Shown here piece after piece: positions 34,081 through 45,689 of a DNA stretch of 64,000 bases. The translations under genes and the position numbers were made by a program. Under the pieces are notes generated by a model. That model was given only the letters and a program-made list of their open reading frames with translations. It was not told the origin of the DNA and ran no database searches. Source of the stretch: Datisca glomerata (lineage: Eukaryota; Streptophyta; Magnoliopsida; Cucurbitales; Datiscaceae); the NCBI GenBank assembly GCA_003255025.1, contig QANY01000156.1, positions 1,141,639-1,205,638 of the forward strand. Reading direction: 5' to 3'. Each line of letters opens with the position of its first letter. The first letter of the stretch is position 1.

Positions 34081-34975
34081 CCTATCTGAGGCAAACTTTC
34101 TTGTGATTCAGATCTACCCCCAATTTATGTGAAATCACAGATGTATCGATTCCGGACATGTCTAATGTATTCCAAGTAAAAGTTTGCCAATTTTCTTTGA
34201 GGAAAGAAACAAGTTCACTTCTTATCGGATCTTTAAGGTTCGCGTCTATGCTCACGACCTACTCAGGGTTTGATGGATGAATCGAGTCCTTCACTGTTTT
34301 ATCATTGAGTGGTGCATCCAAGGTCTGACCTCATCCCTTTAATTGTTATTGCTCTAAATTTTGCTTGAAGCTAGTAATGTAATAACTCGTAGCCACTACT
34401 TGGTTTCCGCATATCTCCATTATTCCCTCTAGGGTCAAGAATTTTATCTTCTAATGAAAGGATGAGGGTATTGTATTCATTGTGTGCACCCATGGTCTTC
34501 CTACCATTATGTTGTAGGTTGATTCTTCATCTACTACATTGGTAGAAAAACTCTCCCAGTTGCTCTGGTAACTGAACAGTTGAAGCCAATGAGCTCCATG
34601 TTGCATCTGATCATCTGTGACTTATCTCCAATCAGCTTTAGGGCAGAGAGGTGGACTATATCAATTTGAGCTCCATGGATCCACTTGTATTCGCTTGACT
34701 AAACAATTTACCGCATCCAAAGAGATCACCAATGCATCATCGTGGGGGTAATGCACTTTGACCATATCTGCATCAGTAAACTGAATCTTCTGGTTATGCT
34801 CATCATTTTTTTCTAATGAGAATACTGGCAGATGGGTAGTTCTCAGGTGCTCCTTCCTCGTCGAGGTACCTACTCCTCCACTTGACTTTCCTCCATTGAT
34901 CACGTGTATGACCTGTCTTTCAGGATTTTCTTCCCTAGGTTTGTCCTCAACCTCTCCTCTCAGCATCTTGCTAGC
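34081..34975 (-). pseudogene. Gypsy protease and linker (element 1)
   Basis: A 101-residue frame (34,661-34,966) starts with EDKPREENPERQVIHVINGG and includes VHYPHDDALVISLDAVNCLV. The active-site motif normally D-x-G-S-S reads VDPWSS, so the catalytic glycine is lost. Downstream (34,081-34,660) the linker to RT is broken by stops. The protease would cleave Gag-Pol. Confidence 0.7.
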
Positions 34976-36300
34976 CTATTCCAAGAGATATTCTTTCAAA
35001 AAGCCTCGCTCGATCAAAGATTCGATATCCCATTTAAGCTTCCAGCAATTATCTGACGTATGCACTTTGTCCCTATGAAAATCACAGTATTGATTCTGAT
35101 TTTTCCTTCTTCCAGCAACCATCTGACGTATGCCGTGATCGTTTTCTGTTCGTTCTTCAGTTTGTCCGTTCAGTTCGATCTCTGTCTTCTTTTTTAACGT
35201 AAGGGGGGCTCTTGCGTTTATCTCTTTTCTTTGCCATCTCTTCATTCAACAAGATGAATTCGTTGGCTTTGCTAAGACATTCTAATAGGATTTTGGGTCT
35301 TTTTTGGTGTAAATATTTGAACACGTCTGTGCCTTCCACTAGACCATTTTTTAACGTGGTCGTTGCAACAACATCATCGCATATGATAATGCTTATCTTC
35401 TCGCTGTTGAACCTCTGTGTGTATTCCCTTAGGGGCTCATCCTTCTTCTAGACTAGGGAAAAAGGTCATGTGCTTTTTTAATCATTCTTTTGCTACTCTC
35501 AAACTGCTCTATAAAAAGTGTTATCAAGTGAGAGAGTGAGTATATGGAACGGGGTTCTAGGCTCGTGAACCATGTGATGGTGGCTCATTTCAGACTTGAA
35601 GTGAATTGCAGGCATAACATTTCTTCTAGCTTGTCCTCTGGAATGTATGCTCTCAACATCACCTGTTTATAAAGTAAAATATGATCATTAGGATCAGAGG
35701 TACCATCATGCATTTCAAATTTCAGAGTGATGAACCTTTTTGGGGGTGTCATCGATGTGATTCCCACCATGAAAGGCGACTGCGTCAGACCCCGTACTAC
35801 TGCGCTTGTGGTTATGCTCTTCCCATTGTCCTTTGTGTCAAAGCGAGTGATTCTCAAATGTAAATCTTTGATTTTCTCAGCAATCTCATCCGCATCCTGA
35901 TTGTATCCGTGCTCTTCCCCATGATACTTTGACTTTCAGCTCTTAGCTTTGTCATGAACCCTTTTGGTTTGACGGGAGTGGCGACGAGAATGACTCGAGT
36001 GATGATGTGAGCAATGAGAGTCCTCCCTAACCTCACCACCTGGCTCCTATCCCCTCCTTCTTAAGGTATGCGAGGTGCATTTCAGCTCTGATCCCCTCCT
36101 TCTTGAGCCGAGCGATCTAGTGTTGGGCTAGGGCCACGCCTTTCTTCTGTATCATGTCCACACACAACCCGATGATGGGGAGTGCATTCTATTATTTTCC
36201 CAATCCTCTCTTCATCTTTACCATCCTTCTTGAGCTCGGCGATTTCCTTGGTTAGGCGCTCCACCTTTTCCAACAAGAGAATGACGGTTGGATAATGTCA
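34976..36300 (-). pseudogene. Gypsy gag (element 1)
   Basis: From the right: MLEKVERLTKEIAELKKDGK (coiled-coil start, 36,276), a basic HSHHHSS-like tract in another frame, then the capsid part MRITRFDTKDNGKSITTSAV with TPPKRFITLKFEMHDGTSDP (35,857-35,585). A broken middle and VFKYLHQKRPKILLECLSKA follow. The zinc-knuckle-like CDFHRDKVHTSDNCWKLKWD near 35,070 lacks one usual cysteine. Gag forms the particle. At least four frameshifts. Confidence 0.8.
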
Positions 36301-36515
36301 TTACTTAGTTATGGACCCGCTGGATTTGCTAACGTAGCTATGTGAATCTAGATCTGCTCCCTTGTTGCTTTTGTCGGGTTTCTGGCGAGATTACCGATTG
36401 ATCCGTCCTCCGGGTGGTCATCTTATCCCAGATTAACTTTTATGTTCACCATTACGATAGAAAATTTGATTATTATATCTTTTTAAAGCTTCAAGGAAGA
36501 TATTCAACTCTTATT

Positions 36516-36535
36516 TCCCATAGACGGCACCAAAC
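36516..36535 (-). other. Post-LTR primer-site signature
   Basis: TTTGGTGCCGTCTATGGGAA on the minus strand, immediately inside LTR B. The same signature with variants follows LTR C and the LTR at 53,974. It is typical of plant Tat/Athila-type gypsy elements. Confidence 0.75.
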
Positions 36536-37176
36536 TATAGATGCTCAAAATCTACCGTCATATCAAATTGCCACGTGTCACCCGATGAACTTAATAATCT
36601 GCAATACAATGAAATGATGAAGGATTATCCGCATACGATTGTGGTGCCCAGCCTAATACATTCTGATGCTCAAGTTAGTAAGGAGTATTTGAGATTGTAT
36701 CATCAAGGGTTGAGAGAATATATACCGTCAATGTGAGGGATCACCATTTATTTATATTGGATAAAGGAGAGCATTTGAAGAATATTCTCCTCAGATCAAT
36801 TTCTTTTCATTTATTATCTTATCACTTCAAACAACTTTGAAATTATTTTGGGTTGTTGAGATCATGTTTATGTTACGTCGGAGGGGCTAATCCTTCGGAC
36901 ATGACAAGCCCTCGGTCATCCTAGTAACCTCAAACATGATGAGCCCTCAGTCATCTTGGTGACGTCGGACAAGATAAGCCCTCAATCATCTTGGTGACCT
37001 TGGACAAGATGAGTCATCGGTCTTCTTAATGACCTTGGGCCCTATAAAGTTTATATGTTGCCTAAAGCGCTTGGGCTGGGGGCTCATGGGCCTTCTATTA
37101 TAAAATAAGCGTTAGGCCTCTTGCCCTTAATCCTCATCTGAAGTCGGCCGTAGACCATGTGTTTTTATCCTCCACA
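36536..37176 (-). repeat. LTR B
   Basis: Begins TGTGGAGGATAAAAACAC on the minus strand and ends GAGCATCTATA before the primer site. TATAAATA lies at 36,749-36,756. The 36-bp U3 units cover 36,895-37,030. It serves as 5' LTR of element 1, but its other side also joins an antisense ORF as a 3' LTR would. Confidence 0.8.
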
Positions 37177-37440
37177 GTTTACCCCGACTTCTCAACTCTA
37201 GAGCGCATCGCTAGATTTGGGAAGTAAGTGTTAGTGGGAGTGATGAGCTTCATATCAGTATCCAAGCTAACTGGTGTTCCATTTGTGAGCCTTTTATTCG
37301 TAGCATACGTTAGGTTGGAGCTTGAATGCTAAGCTGAATGTTGGACGAAGCTTGAATGCTTTGGACATTGATACATCAAATCTGGTCGAGCGCACTCTGC
37401 TTTGTAGACTAGCCGAGCACTCATTGGGCTCAGCCTTGGT
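37177..37440 (+). other. Leader of the antisense ORF region
   Basis: CAGTTTACCCCGACTTCTCA directly follows LTR B; the same leader follows LTR D at 60,777. No coding domain is seen before 37,440. Confidence 0.5.
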
Positions 37441-37620
37441 AGGTCTGTCTAGGCGTCTATCAGGCCCAACCTTTCTGGGCCTGGCTGCGTGGGGCCTTGG
37501 CCAAGCCCTAAGCCCTCGACCTTGTGGGCCTTAGACGAGTGCTTGGCCTTGCAGGCCTTGGCCGAGTTGGGCCTTGGCGGAGCGCTGAGCGTTGAGCGCT
37601 CGGCCTTGTGCATATAAAAA
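37441..37620 (+). repeat. GGCCTTGGCCGAG-type GC-rich repeats
   Basis: Words such as GGCCTTGGCCGAG and GCGCTGAGCGTTGAGCGCTC recur; many are self-complementary. The same array occurs at 61,110-61,290 after LTR D. Confidence 0.75.
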
Positions 37621-38440
37621 TACTCTTCTCTCACTCCCACGCGGTGCTAGCGCCGGACCTCACGGGTCACACATGGAGCTTTGTTGAGCTACTTTAATGG
37701 GACACGGGCTGAAGCTCTCTAGGGATCTTGTAATGGGGAAATGAATTGGACCAAGTAGGTCAACCCGGTAACCAAGATTTGGGTTAGGATTGCCACCACC
37801 ACCGGAGGTGCGTGACACCATGTTCGGTAGCCGTTTATGATTAGAATTGGCCTGGGAATACTGAAAATCCTTCTCTGAACACTTTTATGGGTGCAACGGA
37901 GTCTAAAAGTTCTTGCTTTGTTATAGATTTGAGATGCAACATTCTGTAATGGAGGAGAGTTTCTCATCCCTTTTCGTAGTTGTTCTTAGCATAAAGAAGC
38001 TCTGACGCCGACGTAGGTGAAGTGAGTCCTGAGGGTGTGTTTGTTAGTAGACTATGTCGCTATGGTGCTTTGTGACAGCCCGCAGCTCTATAGTTATCTT
38101 ACAGCTGTTGCGGCTTCATAAATCATGATTTTCAATTTTTTTACTAGCGTTAATTCATGGAAGCACAGATCGTAACACGCAGAATTGAATTTTCACGTCG
38201 ATCCGAACATTCTCCTTTGTCTTTCCTCGTTCTTATTCAACCCATATTTAAGGATCGCTTCACCATTTTTTTAAGATCGTGGCGGTAGATTTTGATTTCT
38301 TATCAATTTTGAAAAGTGAGAGATCTACGTTCCCACATATGGCGCCAAATAGTAAGCAATCGTCTTTCACTCCAATAGAGTCCACACTTATAAACCAGTC
38401 ATGGTGACTCCCTCTGTCGAGTTTTATAAGTGTGGTGCTG
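37621..38440. other. Insert with minus-strand LTR/primer signature
   Basis: This stretch is absent from the related D copy. On the minus strand TTTGGCGCCATATGTGGGAA (38,327-38,349) is followed by ACGTAGATCTCTCA, as at 53,976-54,015. It is therefore a fragment of the third gypsy family, opposite in orientation. The rest has no coding signal. Confidence 0.5.
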
Positions 38441-39797
38441 AACTTTTACAACCTTAGAGGACTCTTCTTATCCTTTTAGTGCTAGGACATAAGACCAAAG
38501 TTGATATGAACCTTAAACTCCTGAGGAGTTTATATTATTTGGTCGAGCATGAGAGTATTGGTCACTATTACTTGAACGCTAGATCAAGAACTTCATTACT
38601 TACTGATAAGCTAACTAGCAATAAGTATTGGAAGGAAAAATATTTCTTTATACGTGGGGAGTGGAATTGTCCTTCAAATGAGGTTTCTCATGAGGTTACT
38701 AACGTGTGAACTAGTTGGGGAATTTTAGGTAGAATAAAGTATTTTTTTATTCTAGATATTGCCCGTTTATTGTATATTGCTACATGTTATCCTTTTTGTG
38801 CAGCTTCTAGGTCTCGCGATCTCGTTGATTTCATTAAGACGACAAGTAGAGTGTTTCAGCATCTGCGTGGCTATCCCAATAGGCATATTGATGGAGAAGA
38901 ATCTCAAGGCTACGGGTTTGGGGTAGGGCGCAGTCAAGCTTCCCCGAGGTATCCCCCTATGTCACCCTGGCACATTGCCGCCCTTTGATTTTCTTAGGTC
39001 TGCAATTTATTGCTTATTTGGGACTGAACCCGAGCTGATTGTTTCCAACCCACTGACCTCGTCAGAGCGAATTATTAATATGATTACATTAGCAAAGATT
39101 TCTTGTGAAGAGGTGAAGAGGTTGGAGAGGGAGTCCAAAAAAATGGAAAGATAAAAGGTTCCCCAGAATGTTCTCGCATCTGATCACGGATATGCGCCCA
39201 CGTCTTCATACGCAATTGAAGACATTCTGACTTAACCTTCTGATGGGCCATCATCTGATCCTCCATAGATTAACGCCATTAGGCCCCCACTACAGTGTCA
39301 TCATCCAGATAAGAGACCCTTGATGTGATAGTGGGGATTTAGGAGATCCCCGAGTCTGCTCATCGGTCCATGTCACTTCCACCCGATGCATGCTTATAGG
39401 AGAATGATGCTAGTGCCCTTGATGTAGCCGAGTGGATACTCACGCCACGTGATTGTTCATTGTTGATCTCTAAAAATGAGGAGGAGATTGTTTGCTATTA
39501 GGTTGTTAAGACCATTCACGTAAGATTGGTTTGGTTAGCAATTTTCTTGTTGAGGTTCCTTTGTTATTTTTTCAGTCTCTCCAAACGTTGAAGATGGAAG
39601 TGAATAAAGTAGGCCGCTTGAGGAAAAAATATAGTGGTCAATCTGAAGAATTGAAGAATGCAAGGAAAGAGAACACATCCCTTCGAGTATATGTGGAAGG
39701 CTTGAAGGAGAGGGCAACCGTGTCTAAGGCTAATTTCCTTGCACTGGAGAGGGAGATGAAGCAAATTCGTCCAGTGAGGGAGCAGAGCTAGATTCAC
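38441..39797 (+). pseudogene. Antisense ORF, N-terminal part (PF04195-like)
   Basis: A 76-residue frame (38,479-38,709) includes KLLRSLYYLVEHESIGHYYL and YWKEKYFFIRGEWNCPSNEV, resembling the 'putative gypsy type transposon' domain. A second piece (38,770-38,988) and a coiled coil (39,531-39,791; VGRLRKKYSGQSEELKNARK) follow after stops. It sits beside LTR B with the same polarity as at D, where the gene is antisense to pol. It ends at the junction with the gag leader of element 2 (about 39,790). The role of this protein is unknown. Confidence 0.65.
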
Positions 39798-39815
39798 ATA
39801 GCTCCGGTAGCAAAT

Positions 39816-41348
39816 TTGACGGGTCCACAACTATATAATGGCACTGATCCAACCATCATTCTCTTGTTAGAGAAGGTGGAGCGCCTCATCAAGAAAATAG
39901 TCGACCTTAAGAAGGGAGGTAGAGATGAAGAGACTGTTAGGAGAAGAAGAGAATGCACTCCCCATCGCTGGGTTATGCCTAGACATGATAGAGAAGAAAA
40001 GCGTAGCCCTAGTCGAGCACTAGATCGCTCGGCTTAAGCAGGAGGGGATCAAAGCCAAAATGCACCTCGCATACCTGAAGAAGGAAGGGAGCCACATGCT
40101 GTGGTCAGGGAGGACTCTCATTGCTCACGTCATCACTCACATCATTCCTATCACCACTCCTATTAGACCAAAAGGGTTCATGACGAAGCTGAGAGCCGAA
40201 GGTCAAAGTATCATGGGGAAGAGCACAGATGCGATCGGGATGCGGATGAGATTGCTGAGCATATCAAAGATTTACATTTGAGAGTCACTCACTTGGACAC
40301 AAAGGATGAAGGGAAGAGTAGAGCCTCAACCATAGTATTACAAGGTCTGAAGCAGTAGCCTTTCGTGGTGGGAATCACATCGATGACACCGCCCAAGAGG
40401 TCCACCACTCCGAAATTCAAAATGTATGATGGTACCTTTGATCCTACTGATCATATTTAGCTTTATAAGTAGGTAATGTCGGGAGCATGCATTCCAGAGG
40501 ACAAGCTAGAGGGAATGTTATGCCTATAATTCACTTCAAATATGGAAGGAGCCGCCATCATATGGTTAGGAAGCCTAGACCCTCATTTTGTACACTAATC
40601 CGCTCACTTGGTGACACTCTTCATAGAGCAGTTTGAGAGTATCTAAATTATGATTAAAGAAGCATATGACCTTTTTACCATAGTCTAGAAGAAGGATGAA
40701 CCCTTGAGGGAATACATGCAGAGGTTCAACAGTGAGAAGATTGGCATTATCAGATGCGATGAGGCTGTGGCCGCGGCCGCGTTCGGAAATGGTCTGGTGG
40801 AAGGCACAAACATGTTCAAATATTTACATTGAAAAAGTCCAAAACCCTATCAGAATGTCTTAGCAAAGCCAACTGATTCGTGTTGTAGGATGAAGAGATG
40901 GAAACGAATAGAGGTAAGAGAAGTACACGGGAGAGCCCCCTTCGCGTCAGAAGAGAAGATAGAGATCGAGCTAAAAGGTCAGACCGGAGAACAAACTAAA
41001 AATGATCACGAGAGAGGGTTAGTGTCACGGATAGGTTGAGACCAAGAGTCATCCCACAAATCAACCTTCCTCCATTGAAACTGAGTCTGAAAGAGCTAGT
41101 TCACCAAGTCCAAGGCAAGGATCTCCTCTCTTAACGTGTGACGTTGAGAACAGAGATGGGAAAAATGAAGAATCAGAATTAATACTGTGATTTTCGTAGG
41201 GACTACGAGCATACAACAGATGATTGCTGGAACCTTAAATGGGAGATCGAATCTCTGATCGAGTGAGGCTTTTTGAAAGAATATCTCTTTGTAGCAAGAG
41301 GCTGAGGATAAACCTTAGGAAGAAAATCCTGAAAGATGGCTTGTACAC
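39816..41348 (+). pseudogene. Gypsy gag (element 2)
   Basis: LLLEKVERLIKKIVDLKKGG starts the coil; MRMRLLSISKIYI lies in a shifted frame. The capsid part reads FVVGITSMTPPKRSTTPKF, and the later gag-domain words AYDLFTIV, EPLREYMQRFNSEKIGIIRC are recognisable up to 40,800. A CCHC-like region near 41,180-41,270 is degraded. More than ten stops. It is a close relative of the gag at 34,976-36,300. Confidence 0.8.
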
Positions 41349-41990
41349 GTGATCCACGGAGAAAAGTCAAGTGAAGGAGCAAGTACCTCAGCGAGGAAGG
41401 GGCACTTGAGAGCTTCCTATTTGTCGGTATTCTTATTAGTAAAAAATGATGAGCATAACCAGAAGATTGAGTATACTGATGCGGTTATGGTCGGAGTGCA
41501 TTACCCCCACGATGACGCGCTGGTGATCTCCTTGGACGTGGTGAATTGTTTAGTCAAGCGGATACTAGTGGATCAAAGGAGCTCAATTGATATAGTCTTC
41601 CTCTCTGCCCTAAAGTAGATGGGAATAGATGAGACGCAGATGATCAGATGCGACCTGGAGCTCGTCGGCTTTAACGGTTTAGATTCCAGAGTAATTGGGA
41701 GCATTTTTTATTAGTTAAAGAAAAAATCATCAATCTGATAATGGAGTTCCTTATAGTAGATGAAGAATCAGCCTACAACGCAATTGTAGAAAGACTGTAG
41801 GTGCACACAATGAAGGAAATACCTTCATCCTTCCATCAAAAGATAAAATTCATGACCCTAGAGAGAATAATGGTGATGTGGAGACCAAGCAGTGGCTAGG
41901 ATATGTTACATTACTAGCTTCAAATAAAAGTCAGGGCAATAGAAACTAAAGGGACGGGGTCAGACCTCGGATGAACCACTCGCTGCAGAA
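41349..41990 (+). pseudogene. Gypsy protease (element 2)
   Basis: Reads VHYPHDDALVISLDVVNCLV then VDQRSSIDIVFLSALK (to 41,618). The D-x-G-S-S site reads D-Q-R-S-S, again without the glycine. The linker to RT is broken by stops. The first half of RT is absent: the reading jumps to the second half near 41,995. Confidence 0.75.
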
Positions 41991-42480
41991 ATGGTAGAGG
42001 TCTCGATTCATCCATCAAAATGTTCTTTCGGTGTGTCATTAAGGAAGGTTTTGGGGCATCTTGTCACAAACCATGGGATTGAGGTGAATCCTGATCAGAC
42101 CACTACAGTGTTGGAGATGACTGGGCCTAAGATAATCAAGGAGGTGTAAAAGTTGAATGGGTGGTTGGCAGCCCTTAGTAGGTTTATATTCTGATCCCCA
42201 GACAAGTGTCTTCCTTTCTTCAACATCTTGAAGAATAGGAAGCACCTTGGAAGGGATGAAAGGTGCGAAAGGGAATTCGATGATCTTAAAAGTTATCTTA
42301 TGTCTGCACCCCTTCTATCAAAACCTTAGGAAGGAAAATACTTCATTTTTACCTCACTTTATCAAAGAATGCGGTGAGCTCAATCTTAGTTAGAGATCAT
42401 CAACGGCTGCTCTATTATGTTAGTAAGATGCTATTTGACGCTAAGAAGAGATATTCATGAATGGAAAAGTTAGCCCTAGG
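41991..42480 (+). pseudogene. Gypsy RT C-terminal part and RNase H start (element 2)
   Basis: IHPSKCSFGVSLRKVLGHLV, VNPDQTTTVLEMTGPKIIKE, SPDKCLPFFNILKNRKHLG and FDDLKSYLMSAPLLSKP are clear. The frame ends in the words YSxMEKLALG, where the GA array begins. The palm with YxDD is deleted. Confidence 0.8.
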
Positions 42481-42542
42481 GAGAGGGGGAGAGAGAGAGA
42501 GAGATGAAACGAGCGAGATAGAAAGAGAGAGAGGGGGGAGAA

Positions 42543-42573
<31 letters not shown>

Positions 42574-43377
42574 AAGATAGAGAGAGACAGTGAGAAAGAG
42601 AAAAAGAGAGACAGAGAGACATAGAAGGAGAGCGAGAGGGAGAAAGGGAGAGAGAAAGAAAGAGAGAGATAGTGAGATGGGGAGAGAGAGAGCAAGGTAG
42701 AGAGAGAAGGAGATAAAGATAGAGAGAAAGATAAATAGAGAGGGAGAGAGGGAGAAATTGAGAGAGAGAGTGTGAGTGAGAGACAAAGAGAGATAGCGGG
42801 AGAGAGCGAGAAGAGCGAGGGAGAGAGAGAGAGAGACGAAAGTGATGGAGAGAGAGGGGGTGGGAGGGAGGGACTGAGAGAGAGAGAGAGCAAAAGCCTT
42901 TACGAGGAAGAGCGAAAGAAAAGAGAGATAAATAGATTGATAAATGGATAGAGAGAGCGAGGGGGAGAGAGTAAGATAGCGACATGGGGAGGGAGAGAGA
43001 TGAGAGCTAGAGCGAGAGAGGGAGGGGATCTATAGAGATGGAGAGAGGGAGAAAGGGTGAGAGGGAGAGAGAGAGAGAGTTAGAGAAAGAGAAAAGGGGA
43101 GCGAGCGAGATAAAAAGATAGAGATGGAGACATGGATAAAGAGAGAGAGGTAGAGGGAGGGTGAGAGAGAGGGAACGAGAAAAAGAGAGAGAGATAGTAT
43201 GGGAGAGAGAGAGGATGTGGAGTAAGAGAGATGGAGAGGGGGAGGGAGAGGGAGAGAAAGAGAGAGACATAGCAAGGGAAAGAAAGTGAGAGAGAGAATG
43301 AGAGAGAGATAGAGAGACAGAGAGAGACATAGAGGGAGAGCGAGAAGGAGAGAGGGAGAGAGAAAGAAAGAGAGAGA

Positions 43378-43413
<36 letters not shown>

Positions 43414-44889
43414 TTGGGAGAGAGAGATGGGGAGAGAGAGATAGTGAGATGGGGAGAGAGAGAGCGAGAGAGAAAAGAGAGAGATGGGGGGAGAGAGAGG
43501 AGATAGAGGGAGAGAGAGAAATATATGAGAGAGAGGGTGGGAGGGAGAGATAGGGTGATAAAGAGAGAGAGAGACGGAGTGAGGGAGACATAAAAACAAA
43601 TAGATAGATGGAGAGAGCGAGGAGGAGGAGAGAGAGCGTGATAGTGAGAGGGGGTGAGAGAAAGAGACGAGAGTTTGAGAGAGAAAGAGGGTGAAAGAGT
43701 CGGAGAGAGAAAGAGGGAGAGAGAGACAGAGAAAGAGAGAGATGAAGCGAGCGAGATAGATAGAGAGAGGGGGAGAAAGAGATAGGGAGAAAGAGAAAGA
43801 GAGGGAGAGAAAAAGAGAGATAAAGAGAGACAGTGAGAAAGAGAAAGAGAGAGACAGAGAGAGACATAGAGGGAGAGAGGGAGAGAGAAAGAGAGAGATA
43901 GTGAGATGAGGAGAGAGAGAGCAAGGTAGAGAGAGGGAGATAGACAGAGAGATAAAGAGAGAGTGAGGGAGGGAGAAGTTGAGAGAGAGTGTGAGTGAGA
44001 GAGAGAAATAGTGGGAGAGAGTGAGGAGAACGAGGGAGAGGGAGAGAGGAGAGCGAGGGAGAGGGAGAGAGGAGAGCGAGGGAGAGGGAGAGAGGAGAGC
44101 GAGTGAGAGGGAGAAAGGAGAGCGAGGGAGAGGGAGAGACGAGNGAGGGAGAGAGAGAAGAGCTAGAGTGAGTGAGAGAGAGATGAGCTATAGGGATAGA
44201 GAGAGGGAGAGAGGGCGAGAGAGAGAGAGTTAGAGAAAGAGAAAAGGGGAGCGAGCGAGATAAAAAGATAGAGAGAGAGAGGGCGAGAGAGAGGGAGCGA
44301 GAGAAATACAGGGAGATAGTAGGAGAGAGAGAGAGGGTGTGGAGCAAGAGATAGGGAGAGGGAGAGAGAGAGAGACATAGCAAGGAAGAGAAAGTGAGAG
44401 AGAGACTGAGAGAGATAAAGAGAGACAGAGAGAGACATAGAGGGAGAGCGAGAGGGAAAGAGAAAGAGAGAGAGAGAGAGAGGGAGAGAGGGAGATGGGG
44501 GGAGAGAGAATGATAGAGAGGGAGAGAGAGAGCGAGAGAGAAAAGAGAGAGGGGAGAGAAAAGAGAGCAAGGGAGAGAAAGAAAGAGATGAGAGTGACAG
44601 AGAGAGATAGGGTGGGAGGGAGAGAGAGAGAGAGATGGAGACAGAAAGAGAGATAGATAGATAGATCGAGAGAGAGTGAGTGAGGGGGAGGGAAAGAGAA
44701 TTAGATAGCGACATGGGGAGAGAGTGAGAGAAGAGCTAGAGAGAGAGCGGGGGAAAGAGAGAGAAAGGGAGAGAGATCGGGAGAGAGGGAGAGACAGAAA
44801 GAGAAAGACATATGTAGAGAGAGGGAGAGAGAGCGAGGGAGGGAGAGAGAATGGGAGAGAGAGGAGAGAGCGAGAGAGAGAGGACTAGG
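42481..44889 (+). repeat. GA-rich purine array, 2.4 kb
   Basis: Almost pure purine on the plus strand: (GA)n, (GGGA)n, (AAGA)n with occasional GCGAG, CATAG and TAGATA. Higher-order words such as AGAGACATAGAGGGAGAGCG recur near 42,612, 43,321, 43,861 and 44,430. A (GT)n run lies at 43,382-43,411. One ambiguous base occurs at 44,144. Long minus-strand frames of Leu-Ser here are an effect of the repeat and not genes. Confidence 0.95.
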
Positions 44890-45109
44890 CCTAGGGCTAA
44901 CTTCTAAAGTCATACTATCACAGTGAGGACCTCACATCCACTCTGATCTGTTTTGCAAAAATTGGAGATGTATGGGAGACTGATGAAATGGGCTATGAAG
45001 TTAGGAGATTTCGACATCAGATACGATGTCATCCCTAGAGGATGATGAGTCAGACTGTATAGAAGAAGTCATCAGAGATGACGAAACACCCCAAGAGATG
45101 GGAGAGTAA
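44890..45109 (+). pseudogene. RNase H continuation (element 2)
   Basis: After the array the text resumes with a GLTSKVI-like phrase and FCKNWRCMGD-type words in a shifted frame. It ends in the DDESDCIEEVIRDDETPQEM linker near 45,100. Comparable text is contiguous in element 3 at 56,340-56,600. Confidence 0.6.
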
Positions 45110-45600
45110 CCCTAGGACATGGAACCCTCGGACGAAAGGATTCATCCAAGACTATGTAGAGATGAGGCATCTACATCACTTAAGATGATTTACATAAAGA
45201 CCCTGTATAGGGCGCCAGAGGTTACGAAACTCTTGGATAGAAGCACTCACCATGGCTGGGTGAGGCCTCTTTTTCACCAAAATGATAAGAAGAAAGACCT
45301 TACATAAGACAAAAGGACCGCGTAAATATCCTGCAGCACCTGAAGTCATGGAACCCTCGGATGAAAGACTTATATAAAGACCATGGCTAATGAGGCATCC
45401 TTAGTATTCAACGTAATCAAGGACTTCGAAAACATTTTGTGGCACCCAAGGTCGTTAAGAACTCAGACGAAATGACCTTAGCTAGATGAGGCAAACTTAT
45501 AAGATCGGGCGAACTGGAGTGAGACCTTGCATAGTGGGAAAGACTAAAACAACAAAGTCACATGATAAAAGACCTCAATCAAAGCTAAGAATTTTTTTTT
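45110..45600 (+). repeat. 3'-UTR repeats of element 2 (T block)
   Basis: Units with CATGGAACCCTCGGACGAAA and AAAAGGACCGCGTAAATATC, the reverse of the 30,290 block. About three to four degenerate copies. Confidence 0.7.
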
Positions 45601-45689
45601 CATATGCATAGGTTTTTAGGGATTGTTGCAAAATATAGATGGATAGACCCAGTACTCATAATGATCTATGAGGAACATCAAAATTAAAC

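Larger units (their letters stand above)
29237..37176 (-). mobile_element. Full-length Tat-like Ty3/gypsy element (element 1)
   Basis: From right to left on the minus strand: LTR B, a TTTGGTGCCGTCTATGGGAA signature, gag, protease, RT, RNase H, second RNase H, integrase, roughly 115-bp repeats, an antisense plus-strand ORF fragment, and LTR A. The length of 7.9 kb, the dual RNase H and the antisense ORF next to the 3' LTR are features described for the Tat lineage. All genes carry stops. LTR A is slightly cut at its left end. Confidence 0.75.

Noticed and set aside
44021..44233. Plus-strand Arg-Glu-rich frame
   Set aside because: Same purine repeat read on the other strand; it even crosses the ambiguous base at 44,144.
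42415..44914. Long minus-strand frames (up to 458 codons) of Leu-Ser-Pro
   Set aside because: They arise because the complement of a GA array has no stop codons in CT-rich repeats. Several frames are open at once and composition is only Leu, Ser and Pro with a few others.
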